A stretch of DNA of 64,000 nucleotides from Stomorhina lunata (Eukaryota; Arthropoda; Insecta; Diptera; Rhiniidae): the NCBI GenBank assembly GCA_933228675.1, contig OW121741.1, forward strand, positions 81,199,919 through 81,263,918, in the 5' to 3' direction. Position 1 is the stretch's first letter, and every line of letters begins with the position of its first letter. The notes under the pieces are model-generated. The model did no database searches. It was not told the DNA's origin and worked only from the letters and a program-made list of their open reading frames with translations. The translations under genes and the position numbers were made by a program. This document shows positions 1 to 11,074 of the stretch, piece by piece.

Positions 1-1828
1 TAATAAAAAACTTAAGAAAAAAATATATTTTTTACGTAAAAATGGCAAAAATTTTCCTTTTAAAAAAATCATGAAAAATCGAAAACGGCAAAAAACTTCC
101 AGATTTATTATTTTATCGCATAGCGACATATAGTAGCAACAAAATGAGATATCGACCATAAAAATCGATTGATTTTTTTTCGAATTTATTCACAATTTAG
201 TGAACTCGCTCATTTTCACAAAATTTTAGTTTTTTGCTTGATATACGCATTAATTATAGCGGGTTTTCAAATGTATGAAAAAAATAAATTTTCCAATTTC
301 AAGGGGTGCATGTCGGATTATTGTGAGATTTGGTGAGAAACTTCCACCCACAAAATTTTTGTCGAATCGGACAACGTTAACACGTAGCGCATAGGCCCCA
401 AATCGGAAAAATAGTGTTTAAATCGAAAAAAGCTGACAAATTTTCAGTTTTTGCAAAATTAAAGCTATTTATTCCACCTTTTGCAAACAAGTGGATTCTG
501 GTTCTTAGTGCAAAGGCAATGATTTTTCCAATAAGCTACATGCCTTTAAAATCGGTTAAACAGTTTTCGGGTTATTACAATTTTCACTGACCATTACATG
601 TCCTTGAGGACTTGATTTCACCAAGATATTCGGACAATGGAGGAAAGATACCAGGGTCGCTGGGATGCACACATGATGGCAGATTTTTGCCAGAGTATTC
701 AGAGCAACACTTCGTTATTCAATAATAGAAAATGTCATAAAAGAAAATTCCAAAGTTTGTAGTTTATAATATTTATTTCCTTATTTTATAAGTTGTAATA
801 AATTTAAAAAAATAAATATAAAATAAAAGAAAATACATGAATAAAACAATTAAATGCATTTTCGACTATTCCATCGATTTGACTTAGTCACATTTTTTGG
901 TCAATTGCCTTCGGCAAGTCCTCAAGGACATGTAATGGCCAGTGCAAATTGTAGTAACTCGAAAACTGTTTAACCGATTTTAAAGATATGTAGCTTATTG
1001 GAAAAATCATTGTGTTTGCCCTAAGGACCAGGATCCACTTTATTGCAAAAAGGGGAATAAATAGCTTTAATTTTGCAAAAACTGAAAATTTGACAATTTT
1101 TTTCGATTTAAACGCTATTTTTCAGATTTGGGGCCTATGCGCTACGTGTTAACGTTGTCCAAATCGACTAAAATTTTGTGGGTGGAAGTTTCTCACCAAG
1201 TCAATAAGTTTCTCACCAAGTCAATAATCCGACATGCACCCCTTGAAATTGGAAAATTTATTTTTTTCATACATTTGAAAACCCGCTATAATTAATGCGT
1301 ATATCAAGCAAAAAACTAAAATTTTGTGAAAATGAGCGAATTCACTAAATTGTGAATAAATTCGAAAAAGTCAATCGATTTTTATGGTCGATATCTCATT
1401 TTGTTGCTATTATATGTCGCTATGCGATAAAATAATAAATCTGGAAGTTTTTTGCCGTTTTCGATTTTTCATGATTTTTTTAAAACGAAAATTTTTGCCA
1501 TTTTACGTAAAAAATATATTTTTTTCTTAAGTTTTTTATTATAACTCCGATACTATTGATCCGATTGAAACGCGATACATAGACGAATTAAAGGCTATGT
1601 AAATCTTAATTTTTCTGATTTTATTTTAATAATATCGGACTAGTAGTTTTTGAGTTATCATTAATTATTTGAAGAAACGTCTAAAAAAAATTGCAATTTA
1701 AAAAAAAAAAAAATTTAAAAAAATCTTGCCATAGAATTTAAAAATTTTACTATTTTTGTACTAAGGTAGCCATGATACATCAAATGTATATAGTGGTTAC
1801 TCGAGCACATTTTTGCTGTTGACCTGTG
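1..1828 (+). mobile_element. TTA-duplication long-TIR DNA transposon, copy 1 (left end outside window)
   Basis: Positions 1-615 and about 905-1828 are inverted copies of each other, forming the two long arms. The right end runs to CTGTTGACCTGTG and is followed by TTA (1829-1831). The left terminus lies before the window. The core between the arms is only about 290 bp and keeps the end of a coding fragment. The same arms occur at 6502-9183 and 56679-59154, which define the ends. It is a non-autonomous, internally deleted element; the core reads in the opposite orientation to the other two copies. Confidence 0.85.
616..762 (+). pseudogene. C-terminal fragment of a conserved arthropod protein of unknown function (copy 1)
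   Basis: This reads in frame from a Phe-His-Gln-Asp-Ile stretch through MEERYQGRWDAHMMADF to a TAG stop at 760-762, about 48 codons. The codon immediately upstream (613-615) is TGA and the sequence there is already arm sequence, so the deletion junction sits at about 615. The same C-terminus is longer in the copies at 7548 and 57713 (minus strand). From memory, the motif SEEQGERFHQDI..MEERYQGRWD belongs to a family of repeated proteins found in many insects and other invertebrates; I cannot verify that here and its function is unknown to me. The fragment has no start codon and is a relic. Confidence 0.7.
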
Positions 1829-1831
1829 TTA

Positions 1832-1965
1832 TCACCTTTTGACGTTTCCCTAACAACAAATTTATAAAATTTCTTAAAATCTCTTTCCACTTATGACGTC
1901 AGTCGAGTAGGGTATCATCATGTCAAGCTTGACCAAACATAACACCTTCTTATTTTTTTTACTAG
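1832..1965 (+). repeat. Decayed 3' end of a DINE-like (Helitron-type) element
   Basis: The stretch GTAGGGTATC...GTCAAGCTTGACC followed by ACACCTTCTTA matches the 3' end of the units at 24482-25058 and 62509-63084 (GTCGGGCTTGACCGAC hairpin, then CACTTTCTTACTTG). It abuts the right end of TTA element copy 1. Confidence 0.5.
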
Positions 1966-2404
1966 CTTAATTTAATTTATATGCAAGTTTATTTATTTAT
2001 ACTAAGGGGACTTTATTGTGACCACAATTTATATTCTTCATAAATTGGACGAGTATATGGTAGCAATATAAAAATATATGTATGCATATAAAAATGTAGG
2101 AGTGAGTGATTACTTGTATCACAGCCATAATTTAATATAATTGTGTCATAAAATAAAAACAAGACATGCACTCTATCATGTTATTTCCGAACCTAAAGGG
2201 GGTTACAATAAAATGTGTTCCGGAAAAAATGTAAACGCTGTTTTAAAACCATATAAAATAGTCCCCGAATTTTCAAATGGACACAACTCATTTGGTTAAA
2301 ATTTGAGAACCCATCTCGACGGGGAATAGGCCGAAATAATAAGAATATGAATCAGAAATTAAGTCAATTACGGAAACGCATTTAATACTTTTTTCTTCTG
2401 GTAT
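1966..2404. other. AT-rich stretch, no gene seen
   Basis: No open frame with recognisable similarity and no repeat shared with the rest of the window was seen, apart from the TAT at 2402-2404, which looks like the target duplication of the next element. Confidence 0.5.
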
Positions 2405-2922
2405 GACTGCTCTGCAAAAATTCATTTTTTGTCTTTCCTTTTAAATAAACTATGCGGACTATACGGATCTTGATGCGCCAAACTCAGATCCGTTGTCGGT
2501 TTTTTTCCATCAGATCTGGATTTTTTTTATGGGCGTGGCAAATTTTTCCCCTTAAATTAGTCAGGTACAGAGACCTATTTCGTCCTAACTCGAGAACGAC
2601 TTTCTGTATCTCTTATCGTTTTGGAGTTATTTAGAAATTAATGGAGAAAAAATTTTTCTTCGTGCGAAATTCGTAATTTTTTTCAGGTTAAAAATGTAAT
2701 TAAAAACAAGATAAAGTAAAATTTTAACATTTTAAACATTTTTCTAAGAGCTACATATCTTAAGAATAAAATAAGCTATAAACCATAAAAATCGGTTTAA
2801 AAATGTGAATTTTATTTCCAGATCTGATGGAAAAAAACCGACAACGGATCTGAGTTTAGCGCATCAAAATCCATGTAGTCCATATAGTTTTATTAAAAGG
2901 AGGATTTGGCTGCAGAGCAGTG
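2405..2922. mobile_element. 518-bp MITE with ~110-bp TIRs (CACTG-like ends)
   Basis: Positions about 2405-2520 are the reverse complement of about 2816-2922. The arms share ACTGCTCTGCA at the tips and GATCCGTTGTCGG and CCATCAGATCTG inside. TAT flanks both ends (2402-2404 and 2923-2925), suggesting a 3-bp duplication. The left tip reads GACTG where the right tip implies CACTG. CACTG ends with a 3-bp duplication would fit the CACTA/EnSpm (CMC) group, but with one copy this is tentative. The 60-codon open frame inside is only arm sequence. Confidence 0.65.
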
Positions 2923-3354
2923 TATTCTAAAGCCGCTGGGTTTGAAATGATTTCTCATTGTATGCATTTATGTATATCATGTATTTAGTGGAAAAAGAAA
3001 ACGAGAATTATATACTGCATTTTAAGGAAGCGAAAAGCATTGTTCAGTATTGCCATATTTCTAACTTTGTAATAATTTTTCAGAAACAAGCTTAAAACTT
3101 TACTAAATAGCAAAATTTTATTTTTTAAATATTTTATTAAGTGATGGAAATCGATCGATTTTCGATAGATTTTTAAAATAATTTTAACCATTTTCACAAA
3201 AAATTCAAACCAAATGAAAGCTAAAATGTCTTTCAAAATTTTCTATTTTATTTTTTATTGGAAATAACCGAAAATTATTTCAAAAATACATCAGAAATCG
3301 ATAGCTTTGAAAACGGATTATTAAAATTAATATGTAATTAAATTTTCTGTAAAG
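2923..3354. other. AT-rich stretch, no gene seen
   Basis: The only open frame (minus strand, about 3236-2985) is low-complexity, rich in Lys, Ile and Phe, and shows no domain; I treat it as chance. The tandem array that follows may already be fading in here. Confidence 0.4.
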
Positions 3355-4470
3355 CGGAATGAAATGGAATTTTTGAAACACTTAATAAATCAGGTCAATA
3401 ATAATTAATTTGTATTAAAACAGAAAAATTTTTGAAATTTTTTACATTTAATATAAAAAATTTTCGAAGTGGAACAAAATGAATTTAAGTGAAACACTGA
3501 TATAATTTAAACTTCATTTTTTTTTTTTTTGAGAAAGAATTTTACATAAAGTATTTAAGAAATATCTCGTTATAATAATATTTAGGCATTCTAAACTTAA
3601 TTTATCTTTGGGGAACGATATGGAATTTGAAGCTCATCCTTAATAAAACCATATAACCAATTTAATAAACCTTTTTGTGTCTTTATAACTTATACAAATG
3701 TTATAAACAATGTTATTTTTTACAGGAACGAAATGGAAGAAATTGAAGAATTTATAATTTTACTTATAAACTGGAATTTCCTTTAAAAAAAGTAATTTTT
3801 TGCTAATTATTATTTACTTTTGGATTAAATTTCTTAGGGGGAACAAAATGGAATATTATGAAACATTGAACAATTTTTCTAGAAAGTGGATTTTCCTTAA
3901 AAGCTTTAAGAAATATCTTTCTTTAATGATTTTTAGGCATTATTAACTTAATTTTCATTAGAGGAACGATATGGAATTTCATGAAACATTAAAAAATCAA
4001 AAATAAAATTCAATATTTTTTAAGAAACATACAAACAAATAACTTTTGTTTAATAATTGACTGTTTAATTTAATTTTTCATTAGCGGAACAATATAGAAT
4101 TAGTTTTAGCTCATCCTTAACAAAACTACGTATTCAAAAAATCCTATTTTATGTCTTAATATTTATAAAAATAACAATATTGTACATCATTTTTAGGCAG
4201 TCTAAACATAATTTTCCTTAGGAGAACGATATGGGATTTAATGAAACATTTTAAATTTAACAATGAAATTCAATATTTTTTAAATAAACATACAAAAACG
4301 CCACTTTTGTTTAATGATTGACAGTTTAAACTTAATTTTTCTTCAGTGGAACAATATGGAATTTTAAACTAATTCCTTATTGTTCATCCTTGATAAAACC
4401 AACAATTCAACTATATTTTCTATAAACCCTTTTTATCTTCTTCATATTAAACAAAAAATGTCAATATTGT
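3355..4470 (+). repeat. Degenerate ~120-bp tandem array (GGAACGATATGGAATTT unit)
   Basis: Variants of GGAACGATATGGAATTT recur at about 3355, 3472, 3612, 3726, 3840, 3962, 4086, 4221 and 4346, with steps of about 114-140 bp. Several are followed by TTAGCTCATCCTTAA or ATGAAACATT, and several are preceded by TTTAGGCATT..TTAACTTAATTTTC. The units are strongly diverged, so the array is old. Nothing in it codes. Confidence 0.7.
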
Positions 4471-4517
4471 GCATGAATATAAAAATATCTAAAAATTTTA
4501 CTATATAGAAGCATAAC

Positions 4518-4525
4518 ATGAACAG
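4518..4525. repeat. 8-bp target-site duplication ATGAACAG (left)
   Basis: ATGAACAG at 4518-4525 is repeated exactly at 6462-6469, immediately outside the two TIR tips of the element between them. Confidence 0.9.
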
Positions 4526-6461
4526 TAGGGCGTCTCGAAAAAATAAAGTTCGCCGTACACCATCGAATATAAAGCATTGCTATGAGGCAGTTTCGAAAAA
4601 TTTTTTTTAAATTTTTTTCGTCGCACATTGGGGTCGCCAAAATACATTTTTCGTTATATCTTCGGCATTTAAAGTCGGATCTCGAAGTGTGATATATCGA
4701 TGTTTTTGTCTCGAGGAGGCCAATATTTTTCTTTAATAGTCATTATTCTCAGGTATCCGGTTCTAGTATTTATCTATCAGACCCCTGTTCCTACCACCCT
4801 AATATCAGAAAATTAAAGCTCTTAAAAAATCGTTAAACTTTTACTAAGGAAGTTTTTCGATTTTTCAAACCGATCTATTACAAACAAGGAATTTCTTATT
4901 TTGCCGCACATAGGGAACGCCAAAATACATTTTTCGTTATATCTTCGCCATTTACTGTCGGATCTTAAAGTGTAATATATCGAAGTTTTTGTCTAACGAA
5001 GGCCAATGTTTTGACCTGAAATACATTCTTCTACATAGTACCTACCCAATATATCTTAACACATACAAAGGCATAGATAAGCTGTTTAGTAAATAAAACT
5101 ATCAACAGAAAGTATTTTCCTTATGTTTGCTGGTATTTCGATTACATCTTTGGAAAACTGTAATGCTCCAGCAGTTCTTGCATTAAGAATTGCAAGCATG
5201 CCGGCTCAGTCAAAAAAATTCTGAAATTGTGGACCGGGTGGAAAAAGTACACGTTATTTTCTATGGGCAGACGAAGCATTTGTTGAACGTCGTCCGGCAA
5301 TTGATGAACCCAAGATCATCTATTGGAATTGCTTGAGGTAGGATTTCACAAGAACCAGAATGTCGGATAAAATAAAAGCGGAGAGTTCGGGAGGCTGTTG
5401 TTTATTTAAATTAATTTTTAATAGTTTATAAATAAATTAAACACAACGCGATTAAATGTTATACAGCCACAGACGAAATTCAAACAATTATTTCGTGGAT
5501 AAAACGAATAGCAAGACAAACTAAGAGACTGTTTGGGTATTTACACTGTGAATTTTTACATGATATTTTTTCACAATTTTAAATAAATACTAGAACGGAT
5601 ATCTGAGATCAATGATTATTATCAAAAAAAAGTACTAGAAGAATGTACTTGAGGTCAATGATTATAAAACTAAACTTAATTATTTTCACAGCTTATATAT
5701 GCATTTAAACAGACAATGAACGTTTTGTTCATGTAGTACATTAATCTGCCTTGGCTGTCACTGGTAAGCAACCCATGGGCCACATTTTTTCAGAACTTGA
5801 GAGCCGTCAAAAATACAGCAAACTTGGATCTTTTCAAAACATAATTGATTAAAAGATTTAAAATTTTTATAATTCTTGTTGTATGAGTTAAAATATCTTG
5901 GGTAGGTACTAAGTAGAAGAATGTATTTAAGCTCAATGCTTAATATCGCAAAACATTGGCCTTCGTTAGAAAAAAAACATCGATATATTACACTTTAAGA
6001 TCCGACAGTAAATGGCGAAGATATAACGAAAAATGTATTTTGGCGATCCCTATGTGTGGCAAAATAGAAATTCCTTGTTTGTAATAGATCGGTTTGAAAA
6101 ATCGAAAAACTTCCTTAGTATAAGTTTAACGATTTTTTAAGAGCTTTAATTTTCTGATATTAGGGTGGTACATTAGGGTGGTAGGAACAGGGGTCTGATA
6201 GATAAATACTAGAACCGGATACCCAAGAATAATGACTATTAAAGAAAAATGTTGGCCTAATCGAGACAAAAACATCGATATGTCACACTTCGAGAGCCGA
6301 CTGTAAATGCCGAAGATATAACGAAAAATGTATTTTGGCGACCCCAATGTGCAACGAAAAAAATTAAAAAAAATTTTTTCGAAACTGTCTCATAGCAATG
6401 CTTTATATTCGATGGTGTACGGCGAACTTTATTTTTTCCCCATATAAGTCGAGACGCTCTA
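4526..6461. mobile_element. hAT-type transposon with ~540-bp TIRs, non-autonomous
   Basis: Arms 4526-about 5062 and about 5890-6461 are inverted copies of each other. The tips are TAGGGCGTCTCGA (left) and TCGAGACGCTCTA (right), both fitting the 5'-YARNG rule of hAT elements. An exact 8-bp direct duplication, ATGAACAG, flanks the element, which is the hAT hallmark. The left tip lacks the ~11 bp (CCCATATAAGT region) present just inside the right tip. The ~830-bp centre holds a short relic of a zinc-finger-like reading frame but no recognisable transposase. Known for hAT: 8-bp duplications and short TIRs; TIRs this long are unusual. Confidence 0.85.
5123..5341 (+). pseudogene. Possible GRF-type zinc-finger fragment inside the hAT element
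   Basis: An ATG at 5123 opens a frame of 73 codons that ends at TAG 5339-5341 and has one internal TGA at 5222-5224. Before the stop it reads LENCNAPAVLALRI; after it, NCGPGGKSTRYFLWADEAF. The order Cys-Asn-x-Pro-Ala-Val, then Phe-x-x-Cys, then Phe-x-Trp-x-Asp-Glu resembles a GRF zinc finger (ligands in C..C..C..C, core F-W-D), but the third expected Cys before Phe is Thr-Arg here. GRF fingers occur in nucleases, topoisomerases and some transposon proteins. It lies in the centre of the hAT element, so it may be a remnant of a captured or transposon gene. The family call is by eye only. Confidence 0.35.
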
Positions 6462-6469
6462 ATGAACAG
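6462..6469. repeat. 8-bp target-site duplication ATGAACAG (right)
   Basis: Exact partner of 4518-4525. Confidence 0.9.
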
Positions 6470-6501
6470 TTATAATAAATATTTTGCCATAAAATCGATT
6501 A

Positions 6502-9183
6502 CACAGGTCAACAGCAAAAATGTGCTCGAGTAACCACTATATACATTTGATGTATCATGGCTACCTTAGTACAAAAATGGTAAAATTTTTAAATTCTATG
6601 GCAAGATTTTTTTTTTTAATTTTTTTTTAAATTGCAATTTTTTTTAGACGTTTCTTTAAATAATTAATGATAACTCAAAAACTACTAGTCCGATATTATT
6701 AAAATAAAATCAGAAACATTAAGATTTACATAGCCTTTAATTCGTCTATACATCGCGTTTCCATCGGATCAATATTATCGGAGTTATAATAAAAAACTTA
6801 AGAAAAAAATATATTTTTTACGTAAAAATAGCAAAAATTTTCGTTTTAAAAAAATCATGAAAAATCGAAAACGGCAAAAAACTTCCAGATTTGTTATTTT
6901 ATCGCATAGCGACATATAATAGCAACAAAATGAGATATCGACCATAAAAATCGATTGATTTTTTTTTCGAATTTATTCACAATTTAGTGAATTCGCTCAT
7001 TTTCACAAAATTTTAGTTTTTTGCTTGATATACGCATTAATTATAGCGGGTTTTCAAATGTATGAAAAAAATAAATTTTCCAATTTCAAGGGGTGCATGT
7101 CGGATTATTGTGAGAAACTTCCACCCACAAAATTTTAGTCGAATTGGACAACGTTAACACGTAGCGCATAGGCCCCAAATCTGAAAAATAGCGTTTAAAT
7201 CGAAAAAAATTGTCAAATTTTCAGTTTTTGCAAAATTAAAGCTATTTATTCCCCCTTTTGCAATAAAGTGGATCCTGGTCTTTAGGGCAAACACAATAAG
7301 ATTTCCAATAAGCTACATATCTTAAAAATCGGTTAAACATTTTTCAAGTTACTACAATTTGCACTGGCCAACTGGCCATTACATGTCCTTGAGGACTTGT
7401 CGAAGGCAATTGACCAAAAAATGTGACTAAGTAAAATCGATGGAATAGATCGAAAATGTATTTCATTGTTTTATTCATGTATTTTATTTTATATTTTATT
7501 TTTTAAATTTATTACAACATATAAAATAAGGAAATAAATATTATAAACTACAAACTTTGGAATTTTCTTCTATGACATTTTCTATTATTGAATAACGAAG
7601 TGTTGCTCTGAATACTCTGGCAAAAATCTGTCATCATGTGTGCATCCCAGCGACCTTGGTATCTTTCCTCCATTGTCCGAATATCTTGGTGAAATCGTTC
7701 GCCCTGTTCCTCACTTAAGTCTCCTAGATTTTCAGGAAAACGATCTAAGTGACTGTGAAGGTAATGTAACTTGATGCTCATGTTGCATCCAAGATTCTGG
7801 AAGTGAGTTAACATCTCTTCAACGTGCGCAACATAATCATCATCCTTGTTATTTCCTAAGAAATGTTGAATAACCTATACAAACGAATTTCTGACATTGA
7901 ACTGAGAAAATCGGTATCTTTGATCAATTTGCGAATTTGTGGGCCGTCAAATATTCCTGCTCTCAGCCTTCAATACTGTATTTCCACAATAACACGTGTC
8001 CCACAGAAATACGTGTTTTGCCTAAAACAGTATTTCGCGTACTTGTTTTGCCATACATTTCTCATTCATCCAAAACACTTTGGCAGTACCTGGATATTGT
8101 ATAGTGGTTTCAAAAGCATCGAATTTTTTGTTTTGTTGCGTTGTGTAATAGGAAGATATCAGTCAATTTTAGCGAAATTTTATATTTTATTGTTTACATG
8201 TAAAAGTTAAAGTTAAAAAAGAAAAAAATAAAAAATGTTAAACTAAGTAAAATGTTTTTGTAAATTGTCTTCGGCAAGTCCTCAAGGTCATGTAATGCCA
8301 GTGAAAATTGTAATAACTCGAAAACTGTTTAACCGATTTTAAAGACATGTAGCTTATTGGAAAAATCATTGCGTTTGCACTAAGAACCAGAATCCAATTT
8401 TTTGGAAAAGGGGGAATAAATAGCTTTAATTTAATAAAAACTGAAAATTTGTCAATTTTTCGATTTAAACGCTATTTTTCAGATTTGGGGCCTATGCGCT
8501 ACGTGTTAACGTTGTCCAATTCGACTAAAATTTTGTGGGTGGAAGTTTCTCACCAAATCTCACAATAATCCGACATGCACCCCTTGAAATTGGAAAATTT
8601 ATTTTTTTTGATACATTTGAAAACCCGCTATAATTAATGCGTATATCAAGCAAAAAACTAAAATTTTGTGAAAATGAGCGAATTCACTAAATTGTGAATA
8701 AATTCGAAAAAAATCAATCGATTTTTATGGTCGATATCTCATTTTGTTGCTATTATATGTCGCTATGCGATAAAATAACAAATCTGGAAGTTTTTTGCCG
8801 TTTTCGATTTTTCATGATTTTTTTAAAACGAAAATTTTTGCCATTTTTATGTAAAAAATATATTTTTTTCTTAAGTTTTTTATTATAACTCCGATACTAT
8901 TGATCCAATGGAAACGCGATATATAGACGAATTAAAGGCTTTATAAATCTTAATATTTCTGATTTTATTTTAATAATATCGGACTAGTAGTTTTTGAGTT
9001 ATCATTAATTATTTAAAGAAACGTCTAAAAAAAAATTGCAATTTAAAAAAAAAATTTTTTTATAAAAATCTTGCCATAGAATTTAAAAATTTTACCATTT
9101 TGGTACAAAGGTAGTCATGATACATCAAAATTGTATAGTGGTTTTAAGAGCACATGCAATTTTTTTTATTTTGTTGTGCTGTG
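6502..9183 (-). mobile_element. TTA-duplication long-TIR DNA transposon, copy 2 (complete)
   Basis: The arms are 6502-about 7412 and about 8266-9183, each about 910 bp and inverted. The tips are CACAGGTCAACAG (left) and GTTGTGCTGTG (right; diverged in its last ~40 bp). TTA lies at 6499-6501 and 9184-9186. The ~850-bp core carries a broken coding fragment on the minus strand. Ends starting CAC with a TWA-type 3-bp duplication would suit Chapaev-3-like CMC elements; PIF/Harbinger also makes TWA duplications but usually has other tips. The superfamily is therefore tentative. The arms also contain the short palindrome GTCCTCAAGGAC at their inner edges. Confidence 0.85.
7548..7990 (-). pseudogene. 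Fragment of conserved arthropod protein of unknown function (copy 2, longest)
   Basis: Read on the minus strand, one frame up to about 7990 gives GIFDGPQIRKLIKDTDFLSS and continues to about 7860. After a frameshift and stop (near 7855-7865), FLGNNKDDDYVAHVEEMLTH leads into the open frame from 7814 to the stop at 7548, with CNMSIKLHYLHSHLDRF and SEEQGERFHQDI. I recall this order of blocks (GPQIRxLIKD, FLGN, LGCNMSIK, SHLDxFPENLG, EEQGERFHQD, MEERYQGRWD) as the C-terminal part of a protein repeated in many arthropod genomes; that memory needs a database check. There is no start, and the piece is bounded by the element's arms. It is either the tail of this family's own transposase gene or a captured gene piece. 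Confidence 0.65.
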
Positions 9184-9417
9184 TTATCATTTAATCAGTT
9201 ATTTTTGTGCATAAATAATTTCCTTTTCTTGTCTATCGTTATCATTTTTCAATACATATTTACTAATTCTTTGTTATCACAAACTAAAATTAGATACATA
9301 TTTACCTAAGAACTGACTGATTTTCATATAAGAGAATATTGTATAATGGTTTACTAGCTCTACATAAAGATACAATTTATTTTAAGATATCGTTTTAAAG
9401 TTTTATGAACTATATCC

Positions 9418-9540
9418 AGCCAATTTCAAATAAGTACTTAGTATGGTAACTTTAAAGCTATTCTAACTTTATATTGTAGTCATTACATGATAATATAAGA
9501 TCTTAGTATTTACATCTCATTATTAATGTTTTGCTGGGTC
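9418..9540 (+). repeat. Decayed right end of a CCCAG (tRNA-bearing) element
   Basis: CAAATAAGTACTT, then TGTAGTCATTACA, then ATTAATGTTTTGCTGGG follow the same order and spacing as the right end of the elements ending at 26996 and 46208. The rest of the element is not recognisable upstream. Confidence 0.5.
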
Positions 9541-10249
9541 TCTATCCGATCAAAAATTGTACTAACCGAAATAGGCCCTTGAACATATCTCCGATAAACA
9601 AATCGGGCATAAAAAAAAACTTTTACACAGATCGAAAATTTCGCCATATTACCATTTTTCCAAACACAATAACTACGAATTATACTTTGTAAATGATAAG
9701 GTAAAAGCTAAGATGACACTACGAAACAGTTTTTTTGACCGAACGAATTTGATACCCCATCTTTATGTAAAATTGCCAGCTGAATTCGAATTTTAAGTCA
9801 GAATAGTCAAAAGCAGAACAGTTTTCCAGATATTCGAAAATAATCATTTTTGAGTTTTTGAAAAAGATGATGTCACTTAAATATAGATATCATCCAAAAT
9901 AGTTGTCTTATTATGTTTTTGTTTATTTCTGGTTAGTTTTTCTGCAATTTCAACTTATAACTCAGTTATTTATTGACTATATATTACAAACAATCTGTGT
10001 TTGTTTCAAAAAAAAAAGGGAATCTATAGACTGTTTTCCCAAATAATTTAATTAAAGTGCAATCATCTTTTTTGAAAACGCAAAAAATAAGTATTTTTGC
10101 TATATCTCAAAAACTGTCCTACTTTTAAACTTTTTGACTTCATATTCGGATTTAGTGAACAATTTTACATGACTTTCATGACTTTCTTCAAATTTAGTTA
10201 AGCAGTGTAATTAAAATTTTTTGGAATAGTAAAAATTTATTTGAAGTAA
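9541..10249. other. AT-rich stretch, no gene seen
   Basis: No conserved frame, TIR pair or tandem repeat was seen. Phrases such as ATATCTCCGATAA and ATATCTCAAAAACTG resemble the low-complexity style of the long-TIR elements, but no inverted partner was found. Confidence 0.4.
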
Positions 10250-11003
10250 GTACACGTAAGAAAGTGCTATAGACGGTCAAGCCCGACCACACGACACCTT
10301 TCACCACTAAGGTCAAATGTGTTCTTTTTTCTTTACAAAGACAAATATTTGCTAAATTTTGCCATCATACAAACATTTTCTCAAAACTTATATATTTAAG
10401 CTGTTTCGTCATTTGGACTTATATGACAGCTGGGGTCAAATGTGGACCGATTATTTAGAAAATAGATTACAGTTTTTACAAAAATTATGTATGCAAAAAA
10501 TAAACTCAAAATTCTCATTATCTTCAGATTTATGAGCGTTTTTAGAGATTTTTATGAGCGTTTTTAGAGATTTTTATGAGCGTTTTTAGAGATTTTTCTC
10601 ACGGAATTTGGTAAAGCGATAAAGGTCTACATAAGTAGTATTTGTTTTAAATTTCATGAAAAAATATTGATGTTTGTGGCTAAAATATCGATTCCAGGAA
10701 GTGGGACCTATGTGGACCGATTTTGACCAATTTCAATAGCCATGGTCCCACTATCAAACAAATGATCTGTACCAAATTTCATCAAAATATCTTTAGGATT
10801 GCGACCTGTACTTTGATTACATGGTTTACATGGGGGTCCAGTCAGCCGTCCAGACGGACGGACTGACTGATTCGACTCAGAAACTGATTCTAAGCCTATT
10901 GGTCGACTAAAATGTGGCTCTAAGATAAATATTTCTTTCTATACGTTACATAGATCAAAACAAACTTTAGTACCCAATCCACCTATGCTGGTGAAGGATA
11001 GAA
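10250..11003 (-). mobile_element. DINE-like (Helitron-type) element, unit a
   Basis: The minus strand carries the full unit found also at 24482-25058 and 62509-63084. It starts at a terminal dyad (about 10975-11003), followed by GAATCA.TTTCTGAGTCG, a GTCC/GTCT tract (about 10838-10868), a conserved body (ACAGGTCGCAAT, AATCGGTCCACAT) and a 3' hairpin GTCGGGCTTGACCG next to CACTTTCTTAC. Dipteran mini-me/DINE-1 elements are known to carry GTCY microsatellites flanking a conserved core, and I use that as the class label. It meets unit b head to head at its 5' end. Confidence 0.65.
10531..10596 (+). repeat. 22-bp repeat, three tandem copies
   Basis: TATGAGCGTTTTTAGAGATT starts at 10531, 10553 and 10575, a local triplication inside DINE-like unit a. 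Other copies of the element have one such segment. Confidence 0.9.
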
Positions 11004-11069
11004 ATATTTGTCTTAGACCTATCTTTTAGTATACCAATAGGCTTAGAATCACTTTCTGAGTCGATTTAG

Positions 11070-11074
11070 CGATG
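11070..11074. repeat. 5-bp target-site duplication CGATG (left)
   Basis: CGATG at 11070-11074 is repeated at 15049-15053. Uninterrupted DINE-like units have it once (for example ACGATG at about 24612). Confidence 0.85.

Noticed and set aside
2405..2922. Riboswitch or regulatory RNA hairpin
   Set aside because: The inverted repeats end in matched tips flanked by TAT, as expected for a MITE.
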